The notes beneath the pieces are model-generated. The model made no database searches and was not told where the DNA came from. It worked only from the letters and a program-made list of their open reading frames with translations. Source: Tupaia tana (lineage: Eukaryota > Chordata > Mammalia > Scandentia > Tupaiidae). Taken from it: DNA of 64,000 nucleotides. The stretch is taken from contig JAKSZU010000029.1 in NCBI GenBank assembly GCA_026018925.1, positions 11,011,378 through 11,075,377 on the forward strand, given 5' to 3'. Shown piece after piece: positions 9,501-20,396 of this stretch (position 1 is its first letter; each line of letters begins with the position of its first letter). Both the position numbers and the translations under genes were made by a program.

Positions 9501-11830
9501 AAAAAAAACTCTGTGTACCAAGATGGATGGACACCCAGTTCTCAGAGACTAGCAGACGCAGGAGCAGTCCGCCCTCTTCAGGTCCATGGAGGTGTTGTGA
9601 GCTGTGGGCACCACCCTTAGAAAAGGACCTAGAGCTCTGTAGGGGTCTGGGGAGGGTCCCCAGGGGGCCATTCTTTAGGTGCCCTATCTCACACTGGCCC
9701 CTTCTCCCTCAGTCCAGGATATGACCTGCCCCACCTGCCAGCTCCCTCCCACAAAGGAATCAGGATGGTGAACCCAGTCTAACCCTCAGAGGAAGGCAGT
9801 CAAGAAGGCATCCATCTTGGCACATCCTTAACTGGTTAATTGGTAGATACTGGCAAAATGTGTTGCCATGCTCCCTGCGATGGCTGCCTTCAGGGAACTG
9901 GGTGGCAGCTGCCTGGAGCTGTGCACAGGAGGGAGTGGACAGCACTCCTGGGCTTCAGTAGACCTGGGCCCAGCCAGTCTGGGGGACATGCCTTGGCCAG
10001 AGCAGGAAAGAAAGAGTAGGGGACAGGAGACGTGCTGAGTTGTCAGGTGGGCTCCCTGGGGGTGGAGCACTCCCAGACCCCAAGGTCAGCCCAGGTGCAC
10101 TTGGAGTTGTGGTGTAAAACCTGGGCAGTGGGCTAGGAAGGGGGTGGAGGGTGAGTTCCAATCACTGTGGGCTTTTCACTGCTGTTTTCCGGATGAGCAA
10201 ATCCAGTTCCCAAAACCAGAAGCCAGGTGAGACTGGGCCAACGGTCACTTCCACACTCTGGCTCCCACAGAGCCCGGACTTCCCTGGGCTTGCCTGAAAG
10301 CTGGAGACAACTCCTTCTTTCCCATGAGGGTGGTCATAGGAGATAAGGGAGACTCGCACTCCCAGAGTCTCTGCAGGCCAGCATCCACTGCTGGACAGAG
10401 GGGAGGCAGTCTGGGTCCTCCTGGCAACTGAGCTCCCCAGCCCCTGCCCTCCCTAGATGAACTGTGTCCCCACCCTGTGGTGCACCAGAACCTTGGGCCA
10501 GCTCAGACTCTGCCTCCAACTCCCCACTTGTTCTTCAGAGTCTTAGGGTGGGTTCCTCCCACCTGGAGTCCCCAGCCCCTGCTCTACCTTATGAGGCCTG
10601 GCGAGCACCCACCCTCCAATCCTGTTTCTTCCTCGGAGAGTGAGGAGTGACCCCTTCTGCAGAAACTGGGGCAGTTTATCTCATGTGAGAGCCACAGGCT
10701 CCAGCTGAGTAAATGCAGCAGTGAGCCCCCGTTCTGGGGTGTCGTCCCTCGCATTTCCGGAGACATGGTCTTTCAACCCAGACCTTTCAACACACAGCCA
10801 CCCTTCCCTGGAGCACCATCCTGCCCTCCTCACCTAAGATTCCTGCTCGCTCCACAGGGGTCAGCTCAGAGGCTCCTTGGTGGATCTTTCTTGAGGTCTA
10901 TCCCCAGTCCAGCCGACCTGTGCAAATAAAGGACTGCTCTGGGCCTCTCTGGTTTGGGGTCACTCTCGGGTTCGGTGGGGGAGCTCCCTTCCCAGGCCAA
11001 AGCTTTCAGGCCCTCTGAGGCCACGCCCCGTGAGAATCCCCGCCCAAAAGTACTGCAAGAGGGGCCTGTTTCTGCTCAAGGGGTCCCCGCCCTACTAGTG
11101 GACCTAGGAGCCCTTGCAGAGGCCTCCATGTTCCAGTTCCTGGCATTGGAGCTACTGGGTGCGTAGCTCGAGGGCCTGGAGGGTGCTAGGCCCAGGGCAG
11201 CGAGCTTGAGAGGAGTTGCACACCCGGGTTCTGGCTGTGACAGCTCGGTGCACAGGTCTCAGAACCCAGTAATCCCTGCAGTAGGAGCGACCCTGGCGCT
11301 CGGCCCTGAAAAAGCCTGGGACAGCCCAGGCTGCATGGACCCCGCCGGACCTTGGGGTGAGCTGCCTCTACCTCCCCAGACTTGGAGCGGCTCCTCCCTG
11401 TACCCAGCTAGCCTGAGCGAGAGGCCTCGCCTACAGGACCTTGGAGCCCTTCGGGACCCCCACTTCGAGCCGGGAGGGGAGTGGCGGGTCACGGGGGAGC
11501 CGGGGAGGCAGCGGGACAGAGCAGGCTCTTGTGAATGGCCCTGGGGCGATGCCCAGGTCTCCTGCCCACCCCCTTGCAACAACCCTCCCCCGAAGGCGCA
11601 CACAGGGCCCCCCTTGCGGAGGCTGCAAACCGCGGAGGCTGCAACCAGAGTCAGGCGGCGATTCGTGGGATCCCTGCAACCGCCGAGCCACCCCACAAGT
11701 GCGAGCCCTGGGGGTCCTAGCCGCTGCCTCTTCGCTCCCAGGAAGTTTCTGGAGGGCATGGACGCCGGAGCTGAGTGTTCAGGATTCGTACTGAGACTCT
11801 TCGCATCCTGCTGATGGAAAGTTCCTGTTA
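9500..11830. other. GC-rich block, no gene identified
   Basis: A 2.3-kb block is clearly richer in G+C than its surroundings, with CpGs concentrated in 10,980-11,790. Open frames up to about 200 codons occur on both strands of 11.2-11.8 kb, but they overlap each other, have biased composition and resemble no family I know. CCTGTGCAAATAAAGGACTG near 10,920 could be a polyadenylation signal or an LTR R region. It may be a CpG island of an unseen gene, a GC-rich repeat or a decayed gene. Confidence 0.4.
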
Positions 11831-11871
11831 CTGGTGTATGAAATCAGAATCAAGTAGAGTGACTGATAATA

Positions 11872-12144
11872 ACTTTTTTTTTAGAGGTTATTTTGCCTTA
11901 GGGCACGTGGGCTCCTCAGAAAGAGAGGGGGGGAGTGAGAAATCTCCCCCCAGGGGGATTGGCTACCTCGCAATCCCTTCTCCATTCTCTTCTAGGGATC
12001 TTGGGCATGCTTGCACACGCGACTGGCATGGTTTTCAAGACACCAGTCCAGGACTCAAACCACGGGGACTCGAGCCACAGGACTGAACTATGGTGGGCCA
12101 TGTGGGAGTCAAGAGACATAACCGCTATGCCATCTGCTGGTCCC
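11872..12144 (-). mobile_element. tRNA-derived SINE, group A/C
   Basis: Left end AGAGGTTATTTTGCCTTAGG, right end CATCTGCTGGTCCCC. A short internal repeat of the GGACTCAAACC / GGACTCGAGCC region is visible near 12,050-12,080. Confidence 0.8.
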
Positions 12145-12199
12145 CATAACTGTCACTTTCCAGAGTTTATTCCGTCCCAAAGGTGCGATCATTGCTTTG

Positions 12200-12375
12200 T
12201 GTATATTCCAATTTAATCTTTGCCACACACCTGCAACGTAGGTGCTAAGTCTGCTTCCCAGTTGGGGAGCTGAAGCTAAAGGTGATGTAACTGGCAATTA
12301 ACAGAGCTGAGTTTAGAATCCAGGCCCCAGAGTCCCCAAATCCCATGTTCTTAACCAGTAAACATTCTAACACTT
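12200..12375 (-). mobile_element. MIR SINE fossil
   Basis: The minus strand follows the MIR core in order: tRNA-like TGGTTAAGAACATGGGA, then CTGGATTCTAAACTCAGCTC, then GTTAATTGCCAGTTACATC, ending with TTAAATTGG. It is an ancient mammal-wide SINE, diverged as expected. Confidence 0.7.
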
Positions 12376-12575
12376 GTGTGTGGATTGCGTTTGCCTTTTA
12401 AAAAAAGGGGGGGGGAGTTACGTTTTTCGTGGTAAGGTATACACTTTGGGCACACCTTGGGCATTTTATTGTTACAGTTTTTAAATTTCCAATTAGGTTA
12501 CTTTTTTAAAAAGTCTTCAGTTTCTCTATATTCAAGACGGTCATTTTAATTTCTATGGGTTAAAAATAATATTTG

Positions 12576-12658
12576 GGAAACCGGCAGGTGGTGTGGTGGC
12601 TAAGGGTGCTGGACTCCCACATTGCAGACCACAGTTCGAGTCCTGGACGCAATGGCTA

Positions 12659-12708
<50 letters not shown>

Positions 12709-12766
12709 CCTCTCTGATCAAATTTAAATAAAAGAAAGTTAAGTAAAAAATAATTCTAAAAAAAAC
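12576..12766 (+). mobile_element. tRNA-derived SINE, family B, with (CT)n expansion
   Basis: Starts ACCGGCAGGTGGTGTGGTGG. The normal CT tract has grown to about 45 bp at 12,662-12,706. AAATAATATTT occurs on both flanks. Confidence 0.88.
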
Positions 12767-13263
12767 TTTAAATAATATTTATAAGATACATAGGTGTGTG
12801 TGTGTGTGTGTGTGTGTCACAAGTGGATATTTCCCTTAATTTAGACCAAATAAAGGAAGAAATTGTCTAAAATACAGAGTATAATAAAAGAATGTAGTGT
12901 ACGTGTGGGAGGAGCTTAGGGAAGAAGTACTTGACACACATAAAAATGTGAAGTTTTCCAAAGGGAAAACTATATATGGTAATATCCTAGATTTGATGGT
13001 AATATAATGTATGTTTTTGTAAAACCATATTGTGTGCTATAGAGATGTACAACAATGAAATATGAAGAAATAAAAACTAAAAGAAACAATGTATTGTCAT
13101 GCCATTCTGATGCTAAAAAAGACAAAGGAATAGTGGATCTTTTGAATAAGAGAGTGAAAATATAATGTCCTTGAGGGATTGGCTAAATATTCTTTGTGCA
13201 TTCTCTAATTAAAAAGGTTAAGTCCTTTAGATTTTATTTTAAACCAATATTTAAAAATAAATT
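12767..13263. other. Unassigned stretch with (GT)n
   Basis: A GT microsatellite lies at about 12,794-12,818. The rest is AT-rich and unassigned. Confidence 0.4.
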
Positions 13264-13267
13264 TTGG

Positions 13268-13600
13268 GGGAACCAGCAGTTAGCGTAATGGTTATGTCGC
13301 TGGACTCCCACGTAGTCGACCGTGGTTCGCATCACGGACCCGGTGGCTTAAAACTCACGCCGGGTGCGTGTGTGTTCGCGCCCAAGATCCCAAGAGGAGA
13401 AGGGATTGCGGCGTGGCCATCCCCCCGGGGGGTGATTTCCTGCTTTCTGTCTCTCTGTCTCTCTCTGTCTGTCTGGTGAGCGCACACTCCCTATAGCAAA
13501 AACCTCTCCAAAATAAATAAATAAATTAAAAAAAAAATTGAAATTAAAATTTAAAAAAATTAAAAAAAATAAAAATAATAAAAATAAATAAAAATAAATT
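13268..13600 (+). mobile_element. tRNA-derived SINE, family A, long A-rich tail
   Basis: Close to consensus: TTAGCGTAATGGTTATGTCG, CCCCCCGGGGGGTGATTTCC, AAAACCTCTCC. The tail is an unusually long AAAT/AAATT run of about 90 bp. Confidence 0.9.
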
Positions 13601-13647
13601 TTGGTAAAAATCAAGTAAATTTATGCATAGTCTTTCCTTGCATTTCT

Positions 13648-13950
13648 TTTTTTTTTTTTTTTTTTTTTTTTGTTTACAGAGTGCATATACTGCCAAAGAG
13701 ACAGAGACACAGGGGGTGATGGAGGGGAGTGAGAAATCACCCCGGGGGTGATGGAGGGGAGTGAGAAATCACCCCCTGGAGGAGTGATGGCCATCCTGCA
13801 ATCCCTTCTCCTCCATTCTCCTCTCAGAATATTGGGTGCACGTGCACACACACACACACACACACCCCATGATTTTCAAGCTACCAGATCCAGAACTCAG
13901 ATCACAGAGTCAGCTATGTGGGATCCAGTGCCTTAACCTCTCCACCATTT
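13648..13950 (-). mobile_element. tRNA-derived SINE, group A/C, with internal duplication
   Basis: A 34-bp segment (GTGATGGAGGGGAGTGAGAA plus the CACCCC run) occurs twice in tandem at 13,715-13,782. CTTGCATTTCTT flanks both ends. A CA run has formed at 13,848-13,865. Confidence 0.8.
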
Positions 13951-14153
13951 ACTTGCATTTCTTAAATAATCTAGTTTGTATGTGTAAGCAAACTTTTCCT
14001 TAAATGAGTGATAGCGTTGTCATACATGTGTTTTATCTAATTTGTCACCAATTATACAATGCATGATCACTTTTATTTATCACTAATAAAATAAAATGCC
14101 CAGATGGGAGCTTTAATAGATGTTTGTGTAGAACTGGAACATGAAAAGATCAT

Positions 14154-14416
14154 GGGACCAGCAGTTAGTGTAATGGCTATGTCGCTGGACTCCCACGTGG
14201 TCGACCACGGTTTGAGTCCCGGACCCGGTGGCTTAAACTCACGCCGGGCGTGTGTGAGTGCATGCCCAAAATCCTGAGAGGAGAATGGAGGATAAGGGAT
14301 TATGGGGTGGCCATCTCCCCTGGGGAGTGATTTCTCACTTTCTGTCTTTCTTTCTCTCTCTGTCTGGCGAGCTCACGCGTCCTATAGCAAAAACCTCTCC
14401 AAAAAAAAAAAAAAAA
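14154..14416 (+). mobile_element. tRNA-derived SINE, family A
   Basis: Target duplication AAAAGATCAT at 14,144 and 14,417. Confidence 0.92.
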
Positions 14417-14482
14417 AAAAGATCATCACCTTACCATAAAGATAGATGCCAATAAGCTCACCATAAAAAAAAAGGGATGACA

Positions 14483-14753
14483 GGGACCAGCAGTTGGCGT
14501 AATGGTTATGTCACTGAACTCTCATGTAGTTGACTGCGGTTCGAGTCCCGGACCCGGTGGCTTAAACTCACGCCAGGCGCATGTGCATGCGTGTGCATGC
14601 CAAAGATCCCAAGAAGAGAATGGAGGAGAAGGGACTGTGGTATGGCCATCCCCCCTTGGGGGTGATTTCTCACTTTCTGTCTCTCTGTCTCTCTCTGTCT
14701 TTCTGGCGAATGCATACACCCTATAGCTAAAACCTCTCCAAAAAAAATCAAAA
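14483..14753 (+). mobile_element. tRNA-derived SINE, family A
   Basis: Target duplication AAAGGGATGACAG flanks the copy. Same strand as the previous SINE, 65 bp apart. Confidence 0.92.
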
Positions 14754-14765
14754 GAAAGGGATGAC

Positions 14766-15100
14766 AGAGAACCTTCCTACTAGGTAAAGGGAAGGAGAAA
14801 AAATATATAAGTAGAATTTTTCTGAAGGCATTTTGAAGTTGATGCTGTATTTCTGTATGAAATAGTACACCTGAAAAATATTTTTTGTCATACATGAATA
14901 AGCTACCCAAATGGGAACCTGAGACAGAGTACATGTAACTAAGTATGGTGAACTTCATACCTTGAAGAAGGTGGTAAAATAGAAAGATTGTCAAATGTAT
15001 GGATAATTTTCTATATTATAATGAAGTATAGAAAGCCAAAGAAAATTCAGCTGATTGTCATTACTCCTGAATTGGAGTCCCTATATCAGCTATAATTTCT
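14766..15100. other. Unassigned stretch
   Basis: About 330 bp with nothing recognised. Confidence 0.4.
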
Positions 15101-15102
15101 TT

Positions 15103-15273
15103 CTTTTTAAAAAATAATTATTTTATTTAAATTTATTTATTTTAATTTGACCAAAAAGGCATGGGGGCGGGGGCAGCAGGAGTGAGAAAGCAAGCCACCA
15201 GGTCTAGGACTCCAACTGCGGTCGGCCATGTGGGAGTCCAGTGTCCTTAATCACCATGCCACTTGCCAGCTCC
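15103..15273 (-). mobile_element. tRNA-derived SINE, family B
   Basis: Flanks CTATAATTTCTTTCT and CTACAATTTATTTCT are a decayed target duplication. Part of the CT tract is replaced by a G-rich run. Confidence 0.85.
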
Positions 15274-15480
15274 ACTACAATTTATTTCTAAGATGCAAAT
15301 CATGACTGGGAGTTTTTGTGGTCATTTTCTGACATGACAAATGTCCAGGCCCTCATACCCAGCTGAAGTCAAACAAGGAGATACTTTCTTGTTTTAGCTC
15401 TCATACTGTAAACTAGTGTCCTTTTCATTATCTTTTTAGCACTGTGATTTTTGCATTTTCTGTTTTCTTTATTTTTAACA

Positions 15481-15719
15481 TTTTTTTTTCTTTTATTGCC
15501 AGAGGGTTCATGTGCTCTCCAGAAAGAGAGAAAGCACTGCCAGTGGGGCATGCCATACCACAATCCCTTTTACTCCATTTTTCCATCCAATGAAGATTTG
15601 GTAGCATGTAGGCACACATGCCTGGCATGTTTTATCAACCTACTGGGACCAGGATTTGAACCATGGTTGGCTCTTGTGGCATCTGGTTCCCTTAACTGCT
15701 GAGCCAAAAGCTCTGCCCA
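15481..15719 (-). mobile_element. tRNA-derived SINE, group C (old)
   Basis: GCCAGAGGGTTCATGTGCTC, CCACAATCCCTTTTACTCC, TTGAACCATGGTTGG keep the family order. The head complement (GCTGAGCCAAAAGCTCTGCCC) differs from both A and B and may mark a separate old subfamily. Confidence 0.7.
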
Positions 15720-16018
15720 AATGACTTCCCTCTTTACAATGACCCTCGTGTGTGTTGCTGAAGCACTGTCTGGTATTTCTAAAAGAAGACTGGTGTGCCA
15801 TATGTAGGAAATGTGTCTGTTAAATATGCTTTGTTCAGGCATGATTTATAGTGTTATTGGCTGTGAGTTTAATATTATTGGATCAGAAATGCTGTGACAA
15901 TGAAGTAATATATAGATTATTTTATCTAAATGTTATGACCAGAGGAACCTAACCCTGTATTTCCCATATGAGCTATGGTTCAGCATTCACCAAATTAGTC
16001 TTCACAAAAAAACGATGA
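15720..16018. other. Unassigned stretch
   Basis: About 300 bp; nothing recognised. Confidence 0.4.
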
Positions 16019-16261
16019 CTATAAATGTGGTATGTTCCTAAGACTGCTGTGACACATTACTATAAACTGGGTGGCTTAAAATAGAAATTTATTCTGTCAA
16101 AGTTCCAGAGGCCAGAAGTCAAGGTGTTTCTCAGGCCATGCTCTCACTAAAGCATCTGATTACAGTTGGTGCCTTTTTGTTGATTAATTTTTCCACTTTG
16201 TCACATCTGATTTTTGACTATAACAGTCTAATTAATCCTTTTTACTTGCAAATTAGAAACT

Positions 16262-16790
16262 ATTTTCAGTGAAGCAAGTCAGGCTATGAAAGAGAGACAC
16301 TGCTTCTCTCCACTTAACATATACCGACTGTCTGCACTCTATGGTAGAAACTGAAAAACTCGAAAACATAAAAGTATTAAAAACTGTAACAGGCACTGGA
16401 GACAAAGTGGAAAGAGAGTGTGAGAGGGGAAGAGCATAGGAAATTTGGGGGGAAATGGAGAGGTAAGACACTTGTGGGACACAGATAAGATTTATTATCT
16501 GTTGACGAGGATGTGAATGGTGGTCTCAACTGGGCTGGTCTGAGGTGTATATCATGCTGGGTAAAGTCGCTTCACAATCCAAATGATGTACAGCGATTTA
16601 ATGTATGAATAATAATAAAAAAGAAAGAGAGAATATTCCATTTGGGGTTGACTCAACCTATTTTATTAAGACCTGTATCAAAATGATAAACGATTATAGC
16701 TCTTATTATTAATACTATCTTGGCCATCAAATAATCATAATTTAAGCTTTTTGGGAGAGAACTAAAGCAATAAAATTTTAGCTTAAAAAA
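16262..16790 (+). mobile_element. L1 3' end (young-type family)
   Basis: AGTGAAGCAAGTCAGGCTAT, GAAAGAGAGACACTGC and the following 3' UTR match the L1 3' end at 40.49 kb. It is absent from the duplicate at 18.95 kb, so it arrived after the duplication or only into this copy. Confidence 0.75.
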
Positions 16791-16824
16791 AGAAAATATT
16801 TCAGAATAATACAGTGAGCTTTTT

Positions 16825-17086
16825 TTTTTTTTTTTTTTTTGAGAGGTTTTTGCTATAGGGAGCGTGCGCTCACCAGACAGACAGAGACAGAGAGATAGAA
16901 AGCGAGAAATCACCCCCCAGGGGGGATGGCCACGCCGCAATCCCTTCTCCTCCATTCTCCTCTTGGGATCTTGGGCACGCACACACACGCGCCCGGCGTG
17001 AATTTAAGCCACCGGGTCCAAGACTCGAACCGCAGTAGACTACGTGGGAGTCCAGCGACATAGCCATTACGCTAACTGCCGGTCCC
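16825..17086 (-). mobile_element. tRNA-derived SINE, family A, near consensus
   Basis: Target duplication AATACAGTGAGCTTTT at 16,808 and 17,087. The uninterrupted site is seen near 18,966. Confidence 0.95.
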
Positions 17087-17141
17087 AATACAGTGAGCTT
17101 TTATAAAACAAAATTTTAAATTTCATGTGGTTAGTTCTTTT

Positions 17142-17405
17142 TTTTTTTTTTTTTTTGGAGAGGTTTTTGCTATAGGGTGCATGCGCTCGCCAGACAGACA
17201 GAGACAGAGAGATAGAAAGCGAGAAATCACCCCCCAGGGGGTATGGCCACGCCGCAATCCCTTCTCCTCCATTCTCCTCTTGGGATCTTGGGCACGCACG
17301 CACATGCACCCGGCGTGAGTTTAAGCCACCGGGTCCGGGACGCGAACCATGGTCGACTACGTGGGAGTCCAGCGACATAGCCATTACGCTAACTGCTGGT
17401 CCCTC
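17142..17405 (-). mobile_element. tRNA-derived SINE, family A, near consensus
   Basis: Target duplication GTGGTTAGTTCTTT. The empty site is preserved in the second segment copy near 19,010 (GTGATTAGTTCTTC). Confidence 0.95.
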
Positions 17406-17627
17406 AAGTGGTTAGTTCTTTAGCAATCTTAGTGAAATGTCAGCTATTATTCATTACTCAGATGTGCCAAATACAATTCCAGATGAAAAGATAAGTACAA
17501 GATAAGGATCATGGTTTCAAGTCTTTCTTCTCAGTTTTGGGAGTGGCCAGCAATTCTTGGCATTCCTTAGCTGGTAGATGTATCCTATCTCTGCTTCTGT
17601 TGTGGAGTTTTTCCTCTCGCTCTCTCT

Positions 17628-17856
17628 TATTTTATTTTATTTATTTTTCTTTTTACTTGCTATAGGGCGTGTGCTCCAACCAGAGAGAGGGAAAGAGAGA
17701 AAGCACCCCAAAGTGGAATGACTACACCTCAATCCCTTCTCCTCCATTCTTTAGGGTTTTGGGCCTGCACACACACATGCCTAGCATATTTTTCAAGCTA
17801 CTGAGTCTGAACCATGTGGGATCCTGCCACCCATACCACCATGCCACCAGCTGGCC
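17628..17856 (-). mobile_element. tRNA-derived SINE, group C
   Basis: TTGCTATAGGGCGTGTGCTC, GCACCCCAAAGTGGAATGAC and CACCATGCCACCAGCTGGCC. Inserted in the second half of the MaLR LTR. Confidence 0.8.
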
Positions 17857-18149
17857 ACTTTCCTCTTATAAGGACACCAGTCACATTGGATTAAAAACTC
17901 ACTCTATTCCAGTACAACCTCATCTTAATAAATTAAATCTATAATGATCATATCTCCAAGTAAAGTCACATTCTGTGAAGGACATGAGGCTTTCAGGGAT
18001 ACTATCCAATCAGAAAAACATATTAAAATCAAATCCTACTTTTATAATGGTATTACATTTTATAATTGAGAATTTGGCTATGGGTATGGTATTATACTAG
18101 GTGCTGTTAGAGATGAACGTGATATTTTTATCTATTCAAAAGAAAGTAA

Positions 18150-18402
18150 TGGGGGCCCAGCAGGTGGTATAGCGGTTAAGGTACTAGGCTCCCACATGGT
18201 CTACTAGAGTTCAAGTCCCAAACCCAGCAGTTTGAAATTCATGCCAGGCACTTGTGCATGCATGTCCAAAATCCCAAGAGGAGAATGGAGGAGAGGGATT
18301 GAGGCATGGCCATCTCCCATATGGCATGATTTCTTACTTTCTGTCTCTCTGGCAAGCACACAAACTCTAAAGCAAAAATATCTCTAAATAAAAAAAAAAA
18401 AT
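18150..18402 (+). mobile_element. tRNA-derived SINE, group C
   Basis: B-like head (CCAGCAGGTGGTATAGCGG) on an A-like body (GGAGGAGAGGGATTGAGGCA). It is a useful intermediate between the two families. Confidence 0.85.
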
Positions 18403-18644
18403 GACATACAAAGCCACTATATCTCTTATTACTATCTAAATATAGTTAATTATTTTTCTGGTATTTCCAATCAGGTGGAGAATTTTCTAGTGTCTTTCTC
18501 AGATGTTCTGTTACCTGACCCACTGCCACTCCCTGTTGTGCCTTTTGATACCATATGCCAGCATACTGATCAAACCATGGGATGCACACAAACTGGTTCC
18601 ATGGTGTTAAAGCCATCATCTGCATCTAATGAGAGTTCTCTGCT

Positions 18645-19102
18645 ATGTCTCTTAAAGCATCTGATTATGGTTAGTCCCTTTTTGTTGATTAATTTTTCCA
18701 CTTCTTTGTCACGTCTTATTTTTTAAAAAGATTTATTTAAGTTTATTTATTTATTCATTTTTAATTTGACCAGAGAGAGACACAGAGAGAGAGAAAGTGA
18801 GAAAGCAAGCCACCAAGTCCAGGACTTGAACCATGGTTGGCCATGTGGGAGTGTCCAGAGCCTTAAGCACCATGCCGCCTGCTTGTCCCCGTGTCACATC
18901 TGATTTTTGACTATAAGAGTCTAATTAATCTTTTTCACTTGCATATTAGAACATATTTCAGAATAATACAGTGAACTTTTACAAAACAAAAATTAAAAAT
19001 TTCATGTGATTAGTTCTTCAGAGATCTTAGTGCAATGTCAGCTATTATTCATTACTCAGATGTGCCAAATACAATTCCAGATGAAAAGATAAGTACAAGA
19101 AG
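18645..19102. repeat. Duplicated segment, copy 2
   Basis: Partner of 16,150-17,510. It is interrupted only by one family B SINE. It shows the unfilled target sites of the L1 and of both family A SINEs in copy 1. Confidence 0.8.
18722..18891 (-). mobile_element. tRNA-derived SINE, family B
   Basis: Inserted in segment copy 2 but not in copy 1. AATTTGACCAGAGAGAGACA and a TATTTATTTATTC tail. Confidence 0.9.
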
Positions 19103-19204
19103 AGAGCGTTAATATAAGGCTTCATAATTCTCAAAAGATGATAGTAAGTTGTATCTTCTCTATGGATCTTTGTTTTCATGTTTTGTGTTTCCTCTTAGGA
19201 GGTT

Positions 19205-19970
19205 ATTACTTATTTACCAATCTGGCCATGATGTGCTATGGAAAGGATCTTTTTTTTTTTTTAAGAGGTTTTCTTTTTTTCACTATAGGGCGTGTGCACT
19301 CGTGCGAAACACAGAGAGATAGAAAGTGAGAAATCACCCCCTGGCCATGCTGCAATCCCTTCTCCATTCTCCTCTTGGGATCTTGGGCACGCACACACAC
19401 GCGCCTGGCGTAAAGCCGCCGGGTCCAGGACTTGAACCATGGTCGACTACATGGGAGTCCAGCAACATAGCCATTACGTTAACTGCTGGTCCCGTGGAAA
19501 GGATCTTCTTTTGTTGATTCTATTTGTGGTCCTTTGTATTTCTTGGGTCCAGATGTCTGAATGTTTCTTTAGGTTTGAAGTTTTGCTCATGAATAGGTTT
19601 TCTATGTCCTTATTAGATTCTTCCCCTTTTGGAATACCAGACATTCAGCTATTGTGGCTTTTAATGGTATCCAGTATTTCCTGTGTTTTATCCTCATATT
19701 TTTTTTTGGTTATTTTTCATTCTTTTTGTGGTTTTGTCTAACTCAGAGATTTTGTCTACTACAATAAATCAGAAATTCTTCCTTATGCATCCGCAAATCT
19801 CTTAATACTTTCAAGGGAGGTTTTGATTTCCTATGTTACGGACTTCATCTCTAGAAGTTCTGTTTGAATCTTTTTTATCTTTTCTATCTCCTCCTTCAAA
19901 TTGTGAAAGGATGTCCTTATCTCTTAGAATTGGTAGTCTGTTTTCTCCTGCATCTCATGTATATTTTTTG
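19205..19970 (-). mobile_element. L1/HAL1-type ORF1 fragment
   Basis: The minus strand aligns with the intact ORF1 at 28.07 kb. Shared points are the CAATCTGGCCATGATGTG region, TATTTCTTGGGTCCAGA, CTTTTGGAATACCAGACATT (the IGIPE box) and TTAATGGTATCCAGTA. Coding capacity is lost. A family A SINE splits it. Confidence 0.7.
19252..19493 (-). mobile_element. tRNA-derived SINE, family A
   Basis: Target duplication TGGAAAGGATCTT on both sides; it lies inside the ORF1 fragment. Confidence 0.92.
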
Positions 19971-19974
19971 GAAG

Positions 19975-19982
19975 AGTTTTTT

Positions 19983-20023
<41 letters not shown>

Positions 20024-20244
20024 AGGGTGTGTGTGTTCACCAGAAAGACAGAGACAGAGAGTCAGAAAGCGAGAAATCACCCCCTAGGGGGGATGGCCAC
20101 ACCACAATTCCTTATCCTCCATTCTCCTCTCGGGATCTTGGGCACACACATGGCATTAGTTTAAGCCACTGGGTCTGGGACTTGAACCGTGGTTGACTAC
20201 ATGGGAGTCCAGCGATATATAGCCATTACACCAACTGCTGATGC
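19975..20244 (-). mobile_element. tRNA-derived SINE, family A
   Basis: Poly-T tail of about 35 nt, then GCTGTAGGGTGTGTGTGTTC; head complement ACCAACTGCTGATGCC. It abuts the next SINE with no unique sequence between. Confidence 0.88.
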
Positions 20245-20396
20245 CTTTTTTTAAACTTTTATTTATTTATGTGTTTATTTTAATTTGCCCAGAGAGGGAG
20301 AGGGAGGGAGGGAGGGAGGGAGGTAGAGAGAGAGAGAGAAAGCGAGAAAGCAAGTCACAAGGTCCAGGACTTGAACCGTGGTTGGCCATGTGGGAG
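20245..20396 (-). mobile_element. tRNA-derived SINE, family B, head missing
   Basis: TTTTAATTTGCCCAGAGAGG, a (GGGA)n stretch and the B-box complement are present. The copy stops after GGCCATGTGGGAG, so the tRNA-like 5' end is lost. Confidence 0.85.

Larger units (their letters stand above)
16150..17510. repeat. Duplicated segment, copy 1 (with insertions)
   Basis: Without its inserts this matches 18,645-19,102 almost base for base: AAAGCATCTGATTA, TTTTTGTTGATTAATTTTTC, TCAGAATAATACAGTGA, then CAGCTATTATTCATTACTCA and on. It carries an L1 3' end and two family A SINEs that the second copy lacks. It interrupts the MLT1-type LTR. Confidence 0.8.
16020..18010 (+). mobile_element. ERVL-MaLR (MLT1-type) LTR fossil, split
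   Basis: The first part (16,020-16,150) has AAACTGGGTGGCTTAAAATA and GCCAGAAGTCAAGGTGTTTC. The second part (17,545-17,625 and 17,857-18,010) has CAATTCTTGGCATTCCTTAG, CTTATAAGGACACCAGTCAC and CAAGTAAAGTCACATTCTG. Both follow the MLT1 LTR order. The LTR is broken and ancient. Between the halves lie a 1.4-kb foreign segment and several SINEs. Confidence 0.65.

Noticed and set aside
11206-11814. A 202-codon open frame in the GC-rich block
   Set aside because: A comparable frame lies on the opposite strand, composition is Pro/Gly/Arg biased as expected for random GC-rich DNA, and no domain is visible.
13639-13670. Poly-T runs as transcription terminators
   Set aside because: They are complements of retroelement A-tails; position and orientation match SINE ends each time.
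17067-17384. Open frames of 60-100 codons that recur with nearly the same protein (MAMSLDSHVVDRGS..., or MCVRAQDPKRRMEEKG...) at dozens of places on both strands
   Set aside because: They are the family A SINE read through in several frames. The consensus happens to lack stops. SINE RNAs are pol III transcripts, and the frames follow SINE boundaries, with poly-lysine or poly-phenylalanine from the A/T-tail.
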